DNA of 64,000 nt from Thraustochytrium sp. TN22 (GCA_013306675.1 JABLUY010000014.1:124001-188000); one strand, 5' to 3'. Counted from the first letter of the stretch, positions 40,116 through 49,694 are shown. The notes: generated by a model not told the origin, from the letters alone. A program made the numbers and translations.

Positions 40116-40146
40116 CGTCTCGTCTCGTCTCGTCTCGTCTCGTCTC
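40116..40146. repeat. (CGTCT)n pentanucleotide repeat in LRR gene leader
   Basis: Six units immediately upstream of the LRR start codon, probably in its 5' UTR. Confidence 0.9.
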
Positions 40147-40949
40147 CGTGCATGCAGCTCTGCTGGCCGGTGCCACTGCACGCGCGTTGTCACAATATGT
40201 ATAGTACCAGTGGTACATGTTTTTTTGGTACCAAATTAAATTCTGCCGTGGCAGGGCCACGCGGGTTGGCGCGCCGCGTGCGCGCGCGCGCGGGGCAGAG
40301 CGGTGGCGCGCTAGCGGCCGGTGCCGACCGGGGCGGGGTGGTGTGGAGCTGCGCTTGTGCGCTCCTCAAGGCTCGGGAGTCCCGCTGGAGGCGGCGGCTG
40401 GAGGCGGCGGCCGAGAGGCATCGCCTGGGCGCATCAACGCGGCGCGTCAAATACTTTGGCGCGGGATCTAGGACCTCTGACCCTCGTCAAGGCGTATCAG
40501 GTGCTTCGTTACAACCCCCCCCGCTACCTGACGGTGCGGCGTGTCCATCAGACTCCGTCGCTGCAGCGGAAGGATCGCCAGAAGTTGGTGGAACCAGGAT
40601 TTGAGCAATTTGGACAGTGCTCACCTGACCTCGGCGGACGCCCCGGGCTCGCGGTACTATCAACCAGAGAGCCCTGCTTCTGTCGTTTTGAGCTTCTCAG
40701 AGCTCTCGACGGCCGCGTCAAAGTCGTCGAGGTGAGGAGCGGGAAAGAATCATCTTGCGGTAAACTCGGGCTCTCGCGTGACCGTGAGGGCGAGTGGCGT
40801 CTCTAGAGGCTATACAGCGCGAGCTCTCACGGCACCGACAAGGAGACTCGAGGGCCTTGGCGCTGCTTTGGAGGCCTCTGAAGCGTGAAAAGGGCACGCG
40901 GGTGTCCCCCTTTTATAGAGGAGGCGGGTGGCGGCGCGCCGTCCTGCGC
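40147..40949. other. Divergent region between LRR and THAP-like genes
   Basis: About 800 bp. It contains the 11-bp odd palindrome TACCAGTGGTA near 40204 and GGTACC near 40229. No supported gene. Confidence 0.4.
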
Positions 40950-42068
40950 ATGATGGAGTCGGGCGCTGGCAGCGATGAGCGGCCCAGGAAGAAGGTGCGT
41001 GTTCTCGAAGTAGACCAGGAGGGCAAGGGCCGCAGGCACCGTCCGAAGCCGATGCATGACCCCCATGCGGTATGTCTCTGCGAGCGAGTGGAGGCGAAGT
41101 GTAAGGCCGGTTCCTGTCGGGCAGCGGATCTCGAGGCGGACGAGAGCGCCTTGACGGGCTGGCTCACCAGGCTTCCCCGTGCGGATCGTGCGCACGGCGC
41201 TGTGAATCACCGCAAGCGCTGGCTGAGGCATCTCGGCATTCGTGAGTCTCAGCTCAATGGCATCTCGCCCAGGAGGATGTACGTCGGCTACAGGCATTTC
41301 CGGCCGGAGTGCTTCGGACGTTTGGACAAGAGCGTCCCTGCCCCTGGCCCGGATTCCACAGACTACTCCAATTGTATGCGTAAGATGCTTGTGCACGTCG
41401 ACATATCGGCTCGAACGGACCCGGCCGATGTTATCGTGGTCCGCGGTCACACGAAAAGCACCTCGCTTCCACGGAACCAAGCACTCGTTGTGCCCGATGT
41501 GATATTTCCGGCGCGTGCCGCATCGGATAGGCCGAATACGACCTCCGCCTCTTCGCGTGTTGAGCGAGCACATGCGCATGCGCTTGAGCTGCACGGGTTG
41601 ACGAGCCCAAGGGAGATCGGCTCTGCGCTGAAAGGCCTTTCGGACCTCGCAAACAAAGAGGCCGCACGTGCCCAGCGTGAACGTCAGCTGCGTGAAGAGG
41701 CAGAGGCGGCCCTGGCGAGCGCAGAGGCGGCCCTGGCGAGCGCACACGAGCAACTCCGGAAGGCGCAAGCGGAGAACGATGAGCTCAGGGAGGAAATTCG
41801 TGACCTCCAGCGGGACTTCCTAGCTCTGTTCAAGCTCATGGAGGCAAGAGTACGCAAGACGCGGCTCGAGTTGGACGCGAGCAAACAAGCGACGCGGGTC
41901 GAACGAGACCGCGTCAACGCCGCCCTCGCCGAAGGGCAGAGGGACACCCTAACGGATGACGAGACGCTCGCCGCTCTGCAGGCACTGCAGGACGCCGCCG
42001 GTGAGAGGATGGAAGAGGCGCGCGCAACGGAGGAGCGCGTGCGAAAAGCTGAGAAGAGAGCTCAATAA
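40950..42068 (+). CDS. THAP-like domain protein with C-terminal coiled coil
   Basis: 372 aa from ATG 40950. Residues about 40-135 follow the THAP zinc-finger plan: an N-terminal Cys cluster (CLCERVEAKC), a Trp/Arg helix (RKRWLRHLGI), the signature YRHFRPECF, and an AVP-box-like VVPDVIFP near 190. The Cys expected three residues before the His of YRHF is Gly, so zinc binding would be non-canonical. Residues about 245-372 form a long coiled coil (Glu/Ala/Arg-rich, tandem AALASAEAALASA). THAP domains bind DNA and are often taken from P-element-type transposases. The gene lies 180 bp from an inverted-repeat element, so an origin in mobile DNA is plausible. Confidence 0.6.
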   Translation: MMESGAGSDERPRKKVRVLEVDQEGKGRRHRPKPMHDPHAVCLCERVEAKCKAGSCRAADLEADESALTGWLTRLPRADRAHGAVNHRKRWLRHLGIRESQLNGISPRRMYVGYRHFRPECFGRLDKSVPAPGPDSTDYSNCMRKMLVHVDISARTDPADVIVVRGHTKSTSLPRNQALVVPDVIFPARAASDRPNTTSASSRVERAHAHALELHGLTSPREIGSALKGLSDLANKEAARAQRERQLREEAEAALASAEAALASAHEQLRKAQAENDELREEIRDLQRDFLALFKLMEARVRKTRLELDASKQATRVERDRVNAALAEGQRDTLTDDETLAALQALQDAAGERMEEARATEERVRKAEKRAQ

Positions 42069-42250
42069 GAGTTGGACTTGATTCACGGCCTCTTGTGCCG
42101 GCGGGCTTCAACGCAGGGAATCAAGAGGGATTGATTGTCCGCAGCAAGGGCTGAGAGGTTGGCCAACAAAGATCTCTCCAAGGGCACGTGGACGAGGCGA
42201 GGCGATGGTTCCGGGCCCTGGTGGGCCCTTGCGAAGTGAAAGAGACTCTC

Positions 42251-42290
42251 TTTTTTTAATAGGCCATCCACCCCTCAAGTGGTCCAAAAC
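42251..42290 (+). repeat. Left terminal inverted repeat
   Basis: T7 then AATAGGCCATCCACCCCT; pairs with 44294-44338. Confidence 0.88.
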
Positions 42291-42792
42291 AGGCCTCAGA
42301 ACGGGCGCGCCCTGGCATACATCGACTCTTGTGCGAAACGTCTCGCCTCATCCGGGCGTGCGGGGGGCAGAGGACACGGAGGAGGCCCTCTGGCGCCTTC
42401 TTCCTCGGTCGACGGCGGCATGGTCGGCGAGAACGAGGCCTCCAAAGTCGCCTCTCGCAGAAGCGGCTGGAGGCGACGGAGAGCTGCGACAGGCCACGCC
42501 AGACCGTGGGGAGCCTCGGGCAGGCCCCGGGCACCTTCTAGAACCATTCTTGATGGCTGGGAAGCGCGGGAAGGAAGCGTTGAGTGTCGATCCGGGCGAT
42601 GCGCGCGATGAGATGCGGATGCGACGGGGAGGGGGAGACCAACAGGGGGGGATGCGGCGCGGTCAGGCCTGCTTCAAGCGGCAGGAACGTGCGAAAGCTC
42701 ACACTGCGCGCAGTTCCGTGGCTTTTCAAGCCTCAAGGACGTCGAGCATGCTCTAGGAGAAGTGATACGTTCATGAGTACAAGCGTTTACTC

Positions 42793-43368
42793 TCAGTTGG
42801 CGACCTGATGCCTCTTCCTAGCAGCATTGAAGGCGCTCTTGAGCTGCGGGTCGGTAAGGCTCTTGCCATTCACGCCGACGAGGTCGACGAACCTCGTCCT
42901 GATCTCTGTCACCACGTCGCGTGGCTTCAGCTTCTTGGTCGGGTCGCGAAGCACGAGGGAGTCGAGGAGGGCGTGCACCTCCTCCGGTACGTTGCTCTTG
43001 CGTCCGCGCTGGCCACCTGCAGGTTTCTTCCCGTCCACCAACCCAGTTCCGGCATTCTTTCCCTCCATGACGAGGGCCGAGATCTTCGTCTGGATTTCGC
43101 CAACGCTTGGTACCGAGTAGGGCAGGTTCCCAGCCATGAGCCGCTCACGCATCTGCGCCGGGCCCTTCTTCGCGGTTGTGTTGACGACGCCCTCGTTGAA
43201 CATTGCAGCGATCTGCTCCGCATACTTGTTAGCGTAGTCGACGCCGTACTGCTTACCCTTCGGAGGCCGTCGGGCCCAGCCTTGCAGCCGTGGTGTTGTG
43301 GGCGTGTTCGCTGCGAGATCGTACTCCTCCATATGGGCGTGGCCAGAGCGGGTTGTGAGGGAGTTCAT
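42793..43368 (-). CDS. Unknown protein of the inverted-repeat element
   Basis: 191 aa from ATG 43368; the frame is open to 43512. Unrecognised. A helical block (YGVDYANKYAEQIAAMFNEG, then PAQMRERLMAGNLPYSVPSV and EIQTKISAL) is followed by a basic hinge (GGQRGRK) and a second small helical domain ending NAARKRHQVAN. The first block resembles, from memory, helical DNA-binding-like modules common in protist repeat proteins, but I cannot name it. The gene is inside the element and runs toward its left end. Confidence 0.5.
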   Translation of the reverse strand: MNSLTTRSGHAHMEEYDLAANTPTTPRLQGWARRPPKGKQYGVDYANKYAEQIAAMFNEGVVNTTAKKGPAQMRERLMAGNLPYSVPSVGEIQTKISALVMEGKNAGTGLVDGKKPAGGQRGRKSNVPEEVHALLDSLVLRDPTKKLKPRDVVTEIRTRFVDLVGVNGKSLTDPQLKSAFNAARKRHQVAN

Positions 43369-43468
43369 CTCATGGGCAGCACAGCGAAGAGCAAACGCCA
43401 CGAGATCGACTCGCGCGGCAGTCTGTTGGCCTGCACCCGAGGCGCCTGTCCGTCGCTGCCGCGTTGCG

Positions 43469-43840
43469 TCACGTGGGCCAACGAGAGCGCGCAGCGAGCT
43501 TCTCGCCAACAAGCGTCTGAATCATGCCCGTGTTTCCAGGATACATGAGCTCCGTCATTCGCACGGTCGCGGCCAAGACGTCGCTGACCAACGCTCGCAC
43601 CCGTGAGTCGTCCTCCAGCAGCTCTCCCGCCTCACGGTCCTTCTTGCTGGGCAGCTTCTTGCGAGAGCTCTCTCCAAACCCAAAGGCTGCAAGAAGGTCC
43701 GGAATGTCCTTGATGAGACGATCTTCCTTGCCCCTCTCCTTCGCTTTGTCCTCCAGCTCCTCGCTCGGTGCCGCGTCTGCCTTGATCGCCTGGGAAGCCT
43801 CGAGCGCAGCGCCACGATGACGCTTCGCCCGCGCTGGCAT
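43469..43840 (-). CDS. Small basic/acidic helical protein of the inverted-repeat element
   Basis: 123 aa, ATG at 43840. Lys/Glu-rich start, then IPDLLAAFGFGESSRKKL and a helix VRALVSDVLAATVRMTELMYPGN. Its end overlaps, in another frame, the open region upstream of the neighbouring reading frame (overlap 43469-43512). The two may therefore be parts of one gene that is broken or spliced, or two genes. No family recognised. Confidence 0.4.
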   Translation of the reverse strand: MPARAKRHRGAALEASQAIKADAAPSEELEDKAKERGKEDRLIKDIPDLLAAFGFGESSRKKLPSKKDREAGELLEDDSRVRALVSDVLAATVRMTELMYPGNTGMIQTLVGEKLAARSRWPT

Positions 43841-44293
43841 CTGCAGGATCTTGCGCTTGCCAGGCTGTTCACCAGGTTTGCGCCCGCCTCTATGATGCAG
43901 CGTGCCACCGCTGTCGTCGCCCTCGCTCGCGCCGTCCCGCGCCTCGTCGTTGCCCTTGTCTCCGCCTTCACATGCTCATGCAGATGAGCCATCCATGGTG
44001 GGGCGCCCCGCCTCCTAGAGCGCAGCCCAGCGCCTGAATCGCCGTCTGCAAGCTCCCAGGGGAGCCCGTAGCGCCTCCAGCGCGTGGCGCCGCCGTCGCA
44101 CGCCTCTAATCCGGTCTGCTCGACACCGTGCTCGAGCCCTTCACCAGCATGCTCAAGTCGCTCGTTCTCAACGACCACGCCAGCTACGTCCAAGCCACTT
44201 GGTGGGCGAAATCCTGGCCGGGTCGGCTTCCCTACGCACGCCCAGGCGAGCAGAAAGCCATCGCACGAGACTCGATAATTCGATTTTCCGCCC

Positions 44294-44338
44294 GTTTTGG
44301 TGGTACACTTAAGGGGTGGATGGCCTATTAAAAAAAAA
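44294..44338 (-). repeat. Right terminal inverted repeat
   Basis: T9 then AATAGGCCATCCACCCCT on the minus strand; differs from the left repeat by a T/C change, a 2-nt longer T run and a small insertion before CCAAAAC. Confidence 0.88.
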
Positions 44339-44639
44339 TCACAAAGTGACGGAGAAATGGTGGCAAGTGAGCACGAAGCCCTGCGCGCTCGTTGGGAGTC
44401 AGAGCGTCGACTGATGTGGCATCGCTTGGCAGCAACCTCAGCCACGTCGAGATCGCCTCCCTCAAGCTCTTTCAATCAAATACTCGTCATCTCTACCATG
44501 CATCGCCTCGGCTGAAGCCTCTTCCCATGAAAAATGATGCTATTCTCGCCCCTCTTCCAAACGCGCAAAGTGGCAAACTGCAAATTTCAAGCTCTTGCGC
44601 CCGAGGCTCCTTGAGTCATCCTCCTCCTCATCATCGTCA
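44339..44639. other. Flank of the element and 3' region of the ERO1 fusion gene
   Basis: 300 bp, nothing recognised. Confidence 0.5.
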
Positions 44640-47600
44640 CTATGCTCCCTGACGGAGGATGCCAATGGGGTCGAGGTCCTCGAGCAGGGAGGACGTGTGA
44701 ATCTCCATAAATGTGCGCGTACCATCGGTGCCGGCGAGGCTGGTGATGGCGTGGCTGCCGCCTGGATGATGCGGCGCATAGTGTGTGAGGTCGTAGACCT
44801 TGCCGTGGATGGCGACCCAGCAATCCTCGGGCGTGTTGTGGGCGGCGACCTCCGTGAGCGAGAAGGTTTTGGCCGGGGAGGGAATTTGGGCGGGCGCGGG
44901 CGCGGGCGCGCCCGCGGCGTCCTTGGGCTTGTCCTGTGCGATGCTGCTGGTGCCCCGCGGGCCGCGCGCTTGCACCGGGACATGGGAGCCCACGTGGAGA
45001 CCAAAAACGGCGCACTCGGTGAGGGCATTGCCGCCGAGACGGTTCTCGCCGTGGATGCCGCCCACGGCTTCGCCGACAACGTAGAGCCTGCCGCCGGCCA
45101 CCGGGACGCCGGCCTCGTTGACAGCGCGGCCCTGAGCGTCGATGCGCAGGCCGCCCATGGAGTAGTGCACAGCCGGCGTGATGTAGCCGACGTAGTAAGG
45201 CGCGTCCGAGGCAAGCGGCGCGGCCGGGCAGACGGTGCGGCTGAAGGGATCCGGGTGGCCGGATGGATCGCGGCAGGTGTGGTCGAAGTCTTCCAAAGTC
45301 TTGCGAACCACGGCAGCATCCGCGCCGAGCACCTCGGCCAGTGCATCGATGCTATCCACCTCCTCCATGAGCCCCTTGCGCAGGTACATGGGAATGTGTT
45401 TGGGCGCCTGCGCGGCGGAGGCAGAGCCGAGCACCATGAGAAACTCGGGCGGGCTGCCGTCCGCCTTCTTGCCATGCTGCATCATGCGATCCGAGACATG
45501 CTTGCGCGTGCCGAGCTCGTCCACGAAGCGACGGCCCTCAGCGTCCAGAATGACGGCGCCCACGCCGCGCAGGAGCTCGGCTGCCAGTGTCTTGACCGGG
45601 TTGGTGCGGTCCTCCGGGTCCACGAAGGCCGTCGGGTGCACCTGCACCTGGTCAATGTCAACCGTGTCGGCGCCGACGGCCTGCGCCAGCAGCACGCCGT
45701 CGCCCGTGGCGAACTTGCCGTTGGTGGTGGCGAACTTGGCCAGATCCGGCCGGTGCTTGAGCAAGAAGGCGTCCTCGCCGCCGCGATGGAAGCCATAGCC
45801 GCCCGTGGCGAGAATGACGGCGCGGCCCGCCACCTCGAAGCGCGCGCCGCTGCCAAGGTCCTCGCACATGACGCCGCGCGCTGCGGCGCCGGCGTCTCTG
45901 TCGCGCAGGAGCACCTCGGTGACGCGCGTCTGGCGATGAAAGACCAGGCGGCCGCTGCGCTCGTACTCCTTGAGCGCGCGGTTGACGGCGGCGATGAGCT
46001 CGGAGCCGGCCAGGCCGGTGGCCGGGCGCCAGGTGCGTGGGCGCGAGTGGCCGCCGAGCTGACCCACCTCGTCGAGCGCCAGGCCGGTGCGCGTGCGCAG
46101 CCAGGCCAGGGCGTCCACACTGCCCTTGGTGAGCACGTCCACGAGTGGATTGCTCGCGTATTCGGGGCGCTCGCTGCCGCGTACCATGTCATCCTTGAAG
46201 AGCTCGACGGAGTCGCCGAAGCGTTCGGCGCTGGAGTCATCAAGGCCGTTGATCCCGCTCGACGCCTTGGCAGAGTTGCCGCCCGGCCCGCCCTCCTTGT
46301 CCACGAGCACCACGGAGCCGCCGCGGTCTAGGATGGAAAGCGCTGCCGTGAGCCCCGAGAGCCCGGCGCCTACCACGACGGCATCCGGCTCTTCGCTGGC
46401 GCCGGCGGCAAGACCCGTGGCGCCGCCACGTTCCAGGCGCCTCAGCGCGTGCCGCAGAAAGGAGCCGTAGTGGCCCTCGGACGCGAAGTGACGCGCCAGC
46501 AGCAAGATCTCCTCGTTGCCGTCCAGGAGGGCGTCGACCAGCGCGTCCTCCTCTTCCTGCTCCAGCGAGCCCTCGCTGAGCGCAGCCGAGACGACGCCCA
46601 GCGACAGATCGCGCAGCGCCTCTGGGCTCTGCCGCGAGGCCGGCACCGAGAGCTCGCCGCCCGCGCCAGGGCCTGAGGTCTCGGGCCGTGCCAGCAGCGC
46701 CGCCTTCATGTGCTGGTTGATCTCGATCGCCTCGGAGAACTTGGCAATCGTATTGAAGAGCGCCACGACCTCCTCGCGCGACAAATTCTCCCGAATGAGG
46801 TCGTCCGGCAACAGCAAAATCTTGAGCGCCGTACCGATGCCAAGCAGCTGCAGCTTGCCGTGCAGCCGGCAGCGCTGGCACCGGATGCAGTTGAAGACGC
46901 CGCTGATGTTGTGGAAGATGTCCTTGAAGCGCCGCTTCAGGTTCGCCATGGTCGACACGCGAGGGCCCTTCTCGTCCACAAAGAGCAGGCTCTCATCGAA
47001 GGCCTCAAAGACTGCCTGGCACGAGCGCAGCACAAAGGAGTCCAGAAACAGCGAGACCAGCTTGTTGGTGCGCTGGTCCTCCTGCGCGCCGCCCGTGTCG
47101 AAGCTGAACTCGCGCAGCACGGGCGAGGCGCGCCGCACGGCGCGGAGCAGAACCACAAAGGCGAATTCCAGGTTCTTGAAGCGCTCCGGGTGGGTCTCGA
47201 ACTGCCGCTGGAACCGGCTCAGGTCGCGCTCCCAGCGGTCGCGCTTGCCCGGGATGGGTGGCTTGTAGTGCTCCGAGATGTGCAGGTTGATGCTCGAGTG
47301 CAGGCCCGACAGCATGCGGTACAGGAAGCGCTCCTCGTAGCACATGTGCGCCTCCTCGATCTCGAAACAGTTCTCCTTGTAGATGGCCTCCCACACGTTG
47401 CTCCCGTTATAGCCCGTGTACTGCTCCGGATTCAGCTTGAGATTAATGTACTCCTTGGTGGAGTCATTGAAGGGCAGCTTCGCGCACAGGTTCGTCCAGA
47501 ACGCAGGCAGGGACTCGTCCTCGCAGTCCTCTTCGGCGCGGCTCACGACGCTGTCTTCCGCCTGACTCAAGGTGCGGTCCACCTCGTTCGCACCGCCCTT

Positions 47601-47992
47601 GCCGCCCATGCCGCCGCCCATGCCGCCGCCCATGCCGCCGCCCATGCCGCCGCCCATGCCGCCGCCAAAGAACGGATTTGCGTCCGCCATGTCGGTCGGC
47701 TTAATGTTGCACAGCGGCTCGGGCGCGCCATCCTCGTGGTCGTCCTCCGGTTCCTCGGACCCGCAGCTCGGCTCGCTCGGCTCGGCGGCCGCGCCGCCAG
47801 CGCCGGCGGCCGCGTCTAGCGGGCACTCTCCGTCCAGCTGCACGCGGAAGAGCCTAAAGTACGTCGTGTTGGTCAGCTCCGTGAGCAGCCGCAGCAGGTA
47901 CTCGCCGTTGGCCGTGCGGATCGCCTCCGAGTTGCACACCAGCTCGTCCTCGAACAGCACGTTCGCGCGCAGCGGCGCCGCGTTCTCCTGGC

Positions 47993-48023
<31 letters not shown>

Positions 48024-48098
48024 GCACGCCGCCGCCGCCACGCACGCCGCCGCCACGCGCGCCGCGCGCCGCGCGCCGCGCGCCGCCGGCCGCGCCAT
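44640..48098 (-). CDS. ERO1 - fumarate reductase - cytochrome b5 fusion protein
   Basis: 1152 aa from ATG 48098. A signal peptide (RAARVAAACVAAAACVAAA) leads into an ERO1 domain, about 45-460. It has FRLFRVQLDGECPL, the FAD/oxidase core (NLKLNPEQYTGYNG, ENCFE, SGLHSSINLHISEHY) and the active-site CIRCQRCRLHGKLQ (Cys404, 407, 410). A linker of about 110 residues with no Met follows. Then comes a soluble fumarate reductase flavoprotein domain, about 572-1040: VVVGAGLSGLTAA (Gly577), the HPTAF region, HYSMGGLRI (His978), and GGIHGENRLGGNA (Arg1020). A cytochrome b5 domain ends it, about 1078-1152, with heme ligands His1111 (HHPGG) and His1134 (EIHTSS). ERO1 oxidises PDI; fumarate reductase reduces fumarate to succinate. 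All three parts are in one frame without stops. ER-lumenal location is inferred from the signal peptide. Confidence 0.9.
47598..47665 (-). repeat. In-frame GGGM-type repeats within the ERO1 domain
   Basis: Five copies of a 12-nt unit encode (GGGM)n between the shuttle-cysteine segment and the ERO1 core. Probably a flexible insertion. Confidence 0.85.
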
Positions 48099-48118
48099 GC
48101 CCGTTGCGATGCCGCGCG

Positions 48119-48158
48119 CCGCGCCAAGCCGCGCCAAGCCGCGCCAAGCCGCGCCGAC
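48119..48158. repeat. Three to four copies of GCGCCAAGCC
   Basis: A 10-bp direct repeat in the leader of the ERO1 fusion gene, starting 20 bp upstream of its ATG. Confidence 0.85.
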
Positions 48159-48355
48159 CGAGGCCTGCCGCGCGCCGCCGCCGCCGCCGCGGGGGTTGCC
48201 GCTCTGCCGCGCGCGCGCCCGCCGCCGCCCGCTCGCTCGCTCGGGGCCTGGGCCCCTCGGCGCGACTCGGCGGGTGGCGGGTCCGAGCCGGCAGCCGCCG
48301 ACTTCGTCCCAGACTCCAGCGTGGAGAGCCACGCTGGAGGGCGGGTCGCGCTTGG

Positions 48356-48366
48356 CTTCAAGTTCT
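48356..48366 (-). promoter_or_regulatory. AACTTGAA 5' motif (ERO1 fusion)
   Basis: GAACTTGAAG on the coding strand, about 260 bp before the ATG at 48098. Confidence 0.35.
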
Positions 48367-49492
48367 CCGAGTCCTCCAGCGCGGCCGGCCGAGCGTGGGC
48401 CAGGCCGACCACCTGGACTTGAACCAGCTAACTTAGCTAGCTAACTTAGCGGCTGGCACCCGAACGCGAGCTCGCAGACCGGCGCATTCCAGCTGGATAT
48501 CCTCAAGGACTTATTAGTGGTCGCCGGCGCTCACCATCAAGACGGCGCTCGTGTCGCTGTAGCCGCTGCTTTCGGCGCCCGAGCCGCGCGACCCGCAGGA
48601 CGATCAGATTGCCACGCAGTAACGTGAGGATTCGGAGACCTTCAAGAAGACGGCAGGGTTCTGGCTGGAGTACGCGCAAACGCGGCGCAAGCCCGTGGTG
48701 GTTGAGTCCAGAGTCCTACCGCGGTGGTCGGGCTCGCCAAGGCCGGCGGTGACGGCGGGCGAGCAGCCGAGAGCAACAGCTGCGTGGATGCAGTCGCGGC
48801 GGGACGGGAAAGCCAACCAAGCCCCTGACGGCGCCGAGCTAGCTCCTGCTTGACGCGCGTAGTGCAGAACGATCGCGGGCGACAGGATGGTTGCTCTGCG
48901 CGCGACCTGCTGGAGGAGGTCGGGCTCAAACGAGCCGTAAACGCGGAGGTTGTAGCCGACGCTGGAAGTCTAACTCCTGGCGACAGCAAAGCTGGCATGC
49001 AAGCCCAGCTGCGCTGCGCGTGATGGACCCAGACGCCACTTCGGGCAGAGAACGTTTTGTAAGTTGCGCCTCGTCGATGCGGAGCGCAGGCTCACAGTCA
49101 GTGAAAGGGGTCTCACTGACACGGACCTAACGTTACCTATACAAAGGACGTCGCCGACAGCGACAGCGGTAGCGGCAGTAGCTCCGAGTAATCGACTTCT
49201 CCTCCTCGCAAGGGTTGCGCAGCGCGTGTCGTCACTCGCAATGACCGCGATGCAGCTCGCAGCTATCCCCGTGCCTGCCAGAGAGTCAGCTCGAGCAATC
49301 GGTCGTCGAGCTCGAGCGGCAGCGGTGGCACCTCCGTATTGGATCACGCCGATGGCAACGGCGGCGGCGGCGGCGGCGGCGGCGGCGACGGCGATGACGA
49401 CGGCAACCGGGACAAGGATGGCGACGCGGTTGGCAGCGGTTGGCAGCAAGGACGCGGAGCGTGGTATCAGCGCCGACGGTGCCCAAGCGCTC

Positions 49493-49634
49493 AAGCGTCC
49501 GTGCCTTGCCTGCAGCGCCAGCGCACGCCAAAAGCCATTCGCGGCACCTACGCGCAAGACCAACAGATTGTGCCTCCAGTGTGACGTTGCGGGCTGCAAG
49601 CATTGCTTCGAGCAATTTCACGACTCCGAACAAG
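49493..49634 (+). mobile_element. Relic of a piggyBac-type transposase C-terminus
   Basis: The frame encodes a Cys-rich segment: PCLAC, then LCLQCDVAGCKHCFEQFHD. This follows the CxxC...CxxC...CxxCFxx[YF]H plan of the C-terminal zinc-binding domain of piggyBac transposases. Upstream in the same frame is only Ala/Thr low complexity, and I find no catalytic Asp blocks or inverted repeats. So at most the tail of an old copy remains. It abuts the IQ gene promoter. Confidence 0.45.
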
Positions 49635-49684
49635 TGGACGTCTCACATCTTTCGAACAGCTGTGGAGACCTTTCCCGCGAGCAC

Positions 49685-49694
49685 AACTTGAACG
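49685..49694 (+). promoter_or_regulatory. AACTTGAA 5' motif (IQ protein)
   Basis: CAACTTGAAC on the coding strand, 31 bp before the ATG. Confidence 0.4.

Larger units (their letters stand above)
42251..44338. mobile_element. 2.1-kb DNA element with 40-45-bp terminal inverted repeats
   Basis: The left end at 42251 starts with T7, then AATAGGCCATCCACCCCT, CAAGTGG and CCAAAAC. The right end at 44338, read on the minus strand, starts with T9, then AATAGGCCATCCACCCCT, TAAGTG and CCAAAAC, so the ends match almost perfectly for 33 bp. AAGTGA stands near both ends (42235-42240 and 44345-44350) but not adjacent to the repeats, so a target-site duplication is not established. Inside are two minus-strand reading frames without recognised DDE motifs. 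It could be a non-autonomous relative of an unknown superfamily. The near-identical ends imply recent activity. Confidence 0.8.

Noticed and set aside
42068-44338. THAP-like gene and inverted-repeat element as one larger transposon
   Set aside because: The left inverted repeat lies to the right of the THAP-like gene, so the gene is outside the defined element; I found no second repeat left of 40950.
43555-44475. 306-residue minus-strand frame crossing the right inverted repeat
   Set aside because: It reads through the terminal repeat and its product is Arg/Ser low complexity; a different frame at 43469-43840 looks more protein-like.
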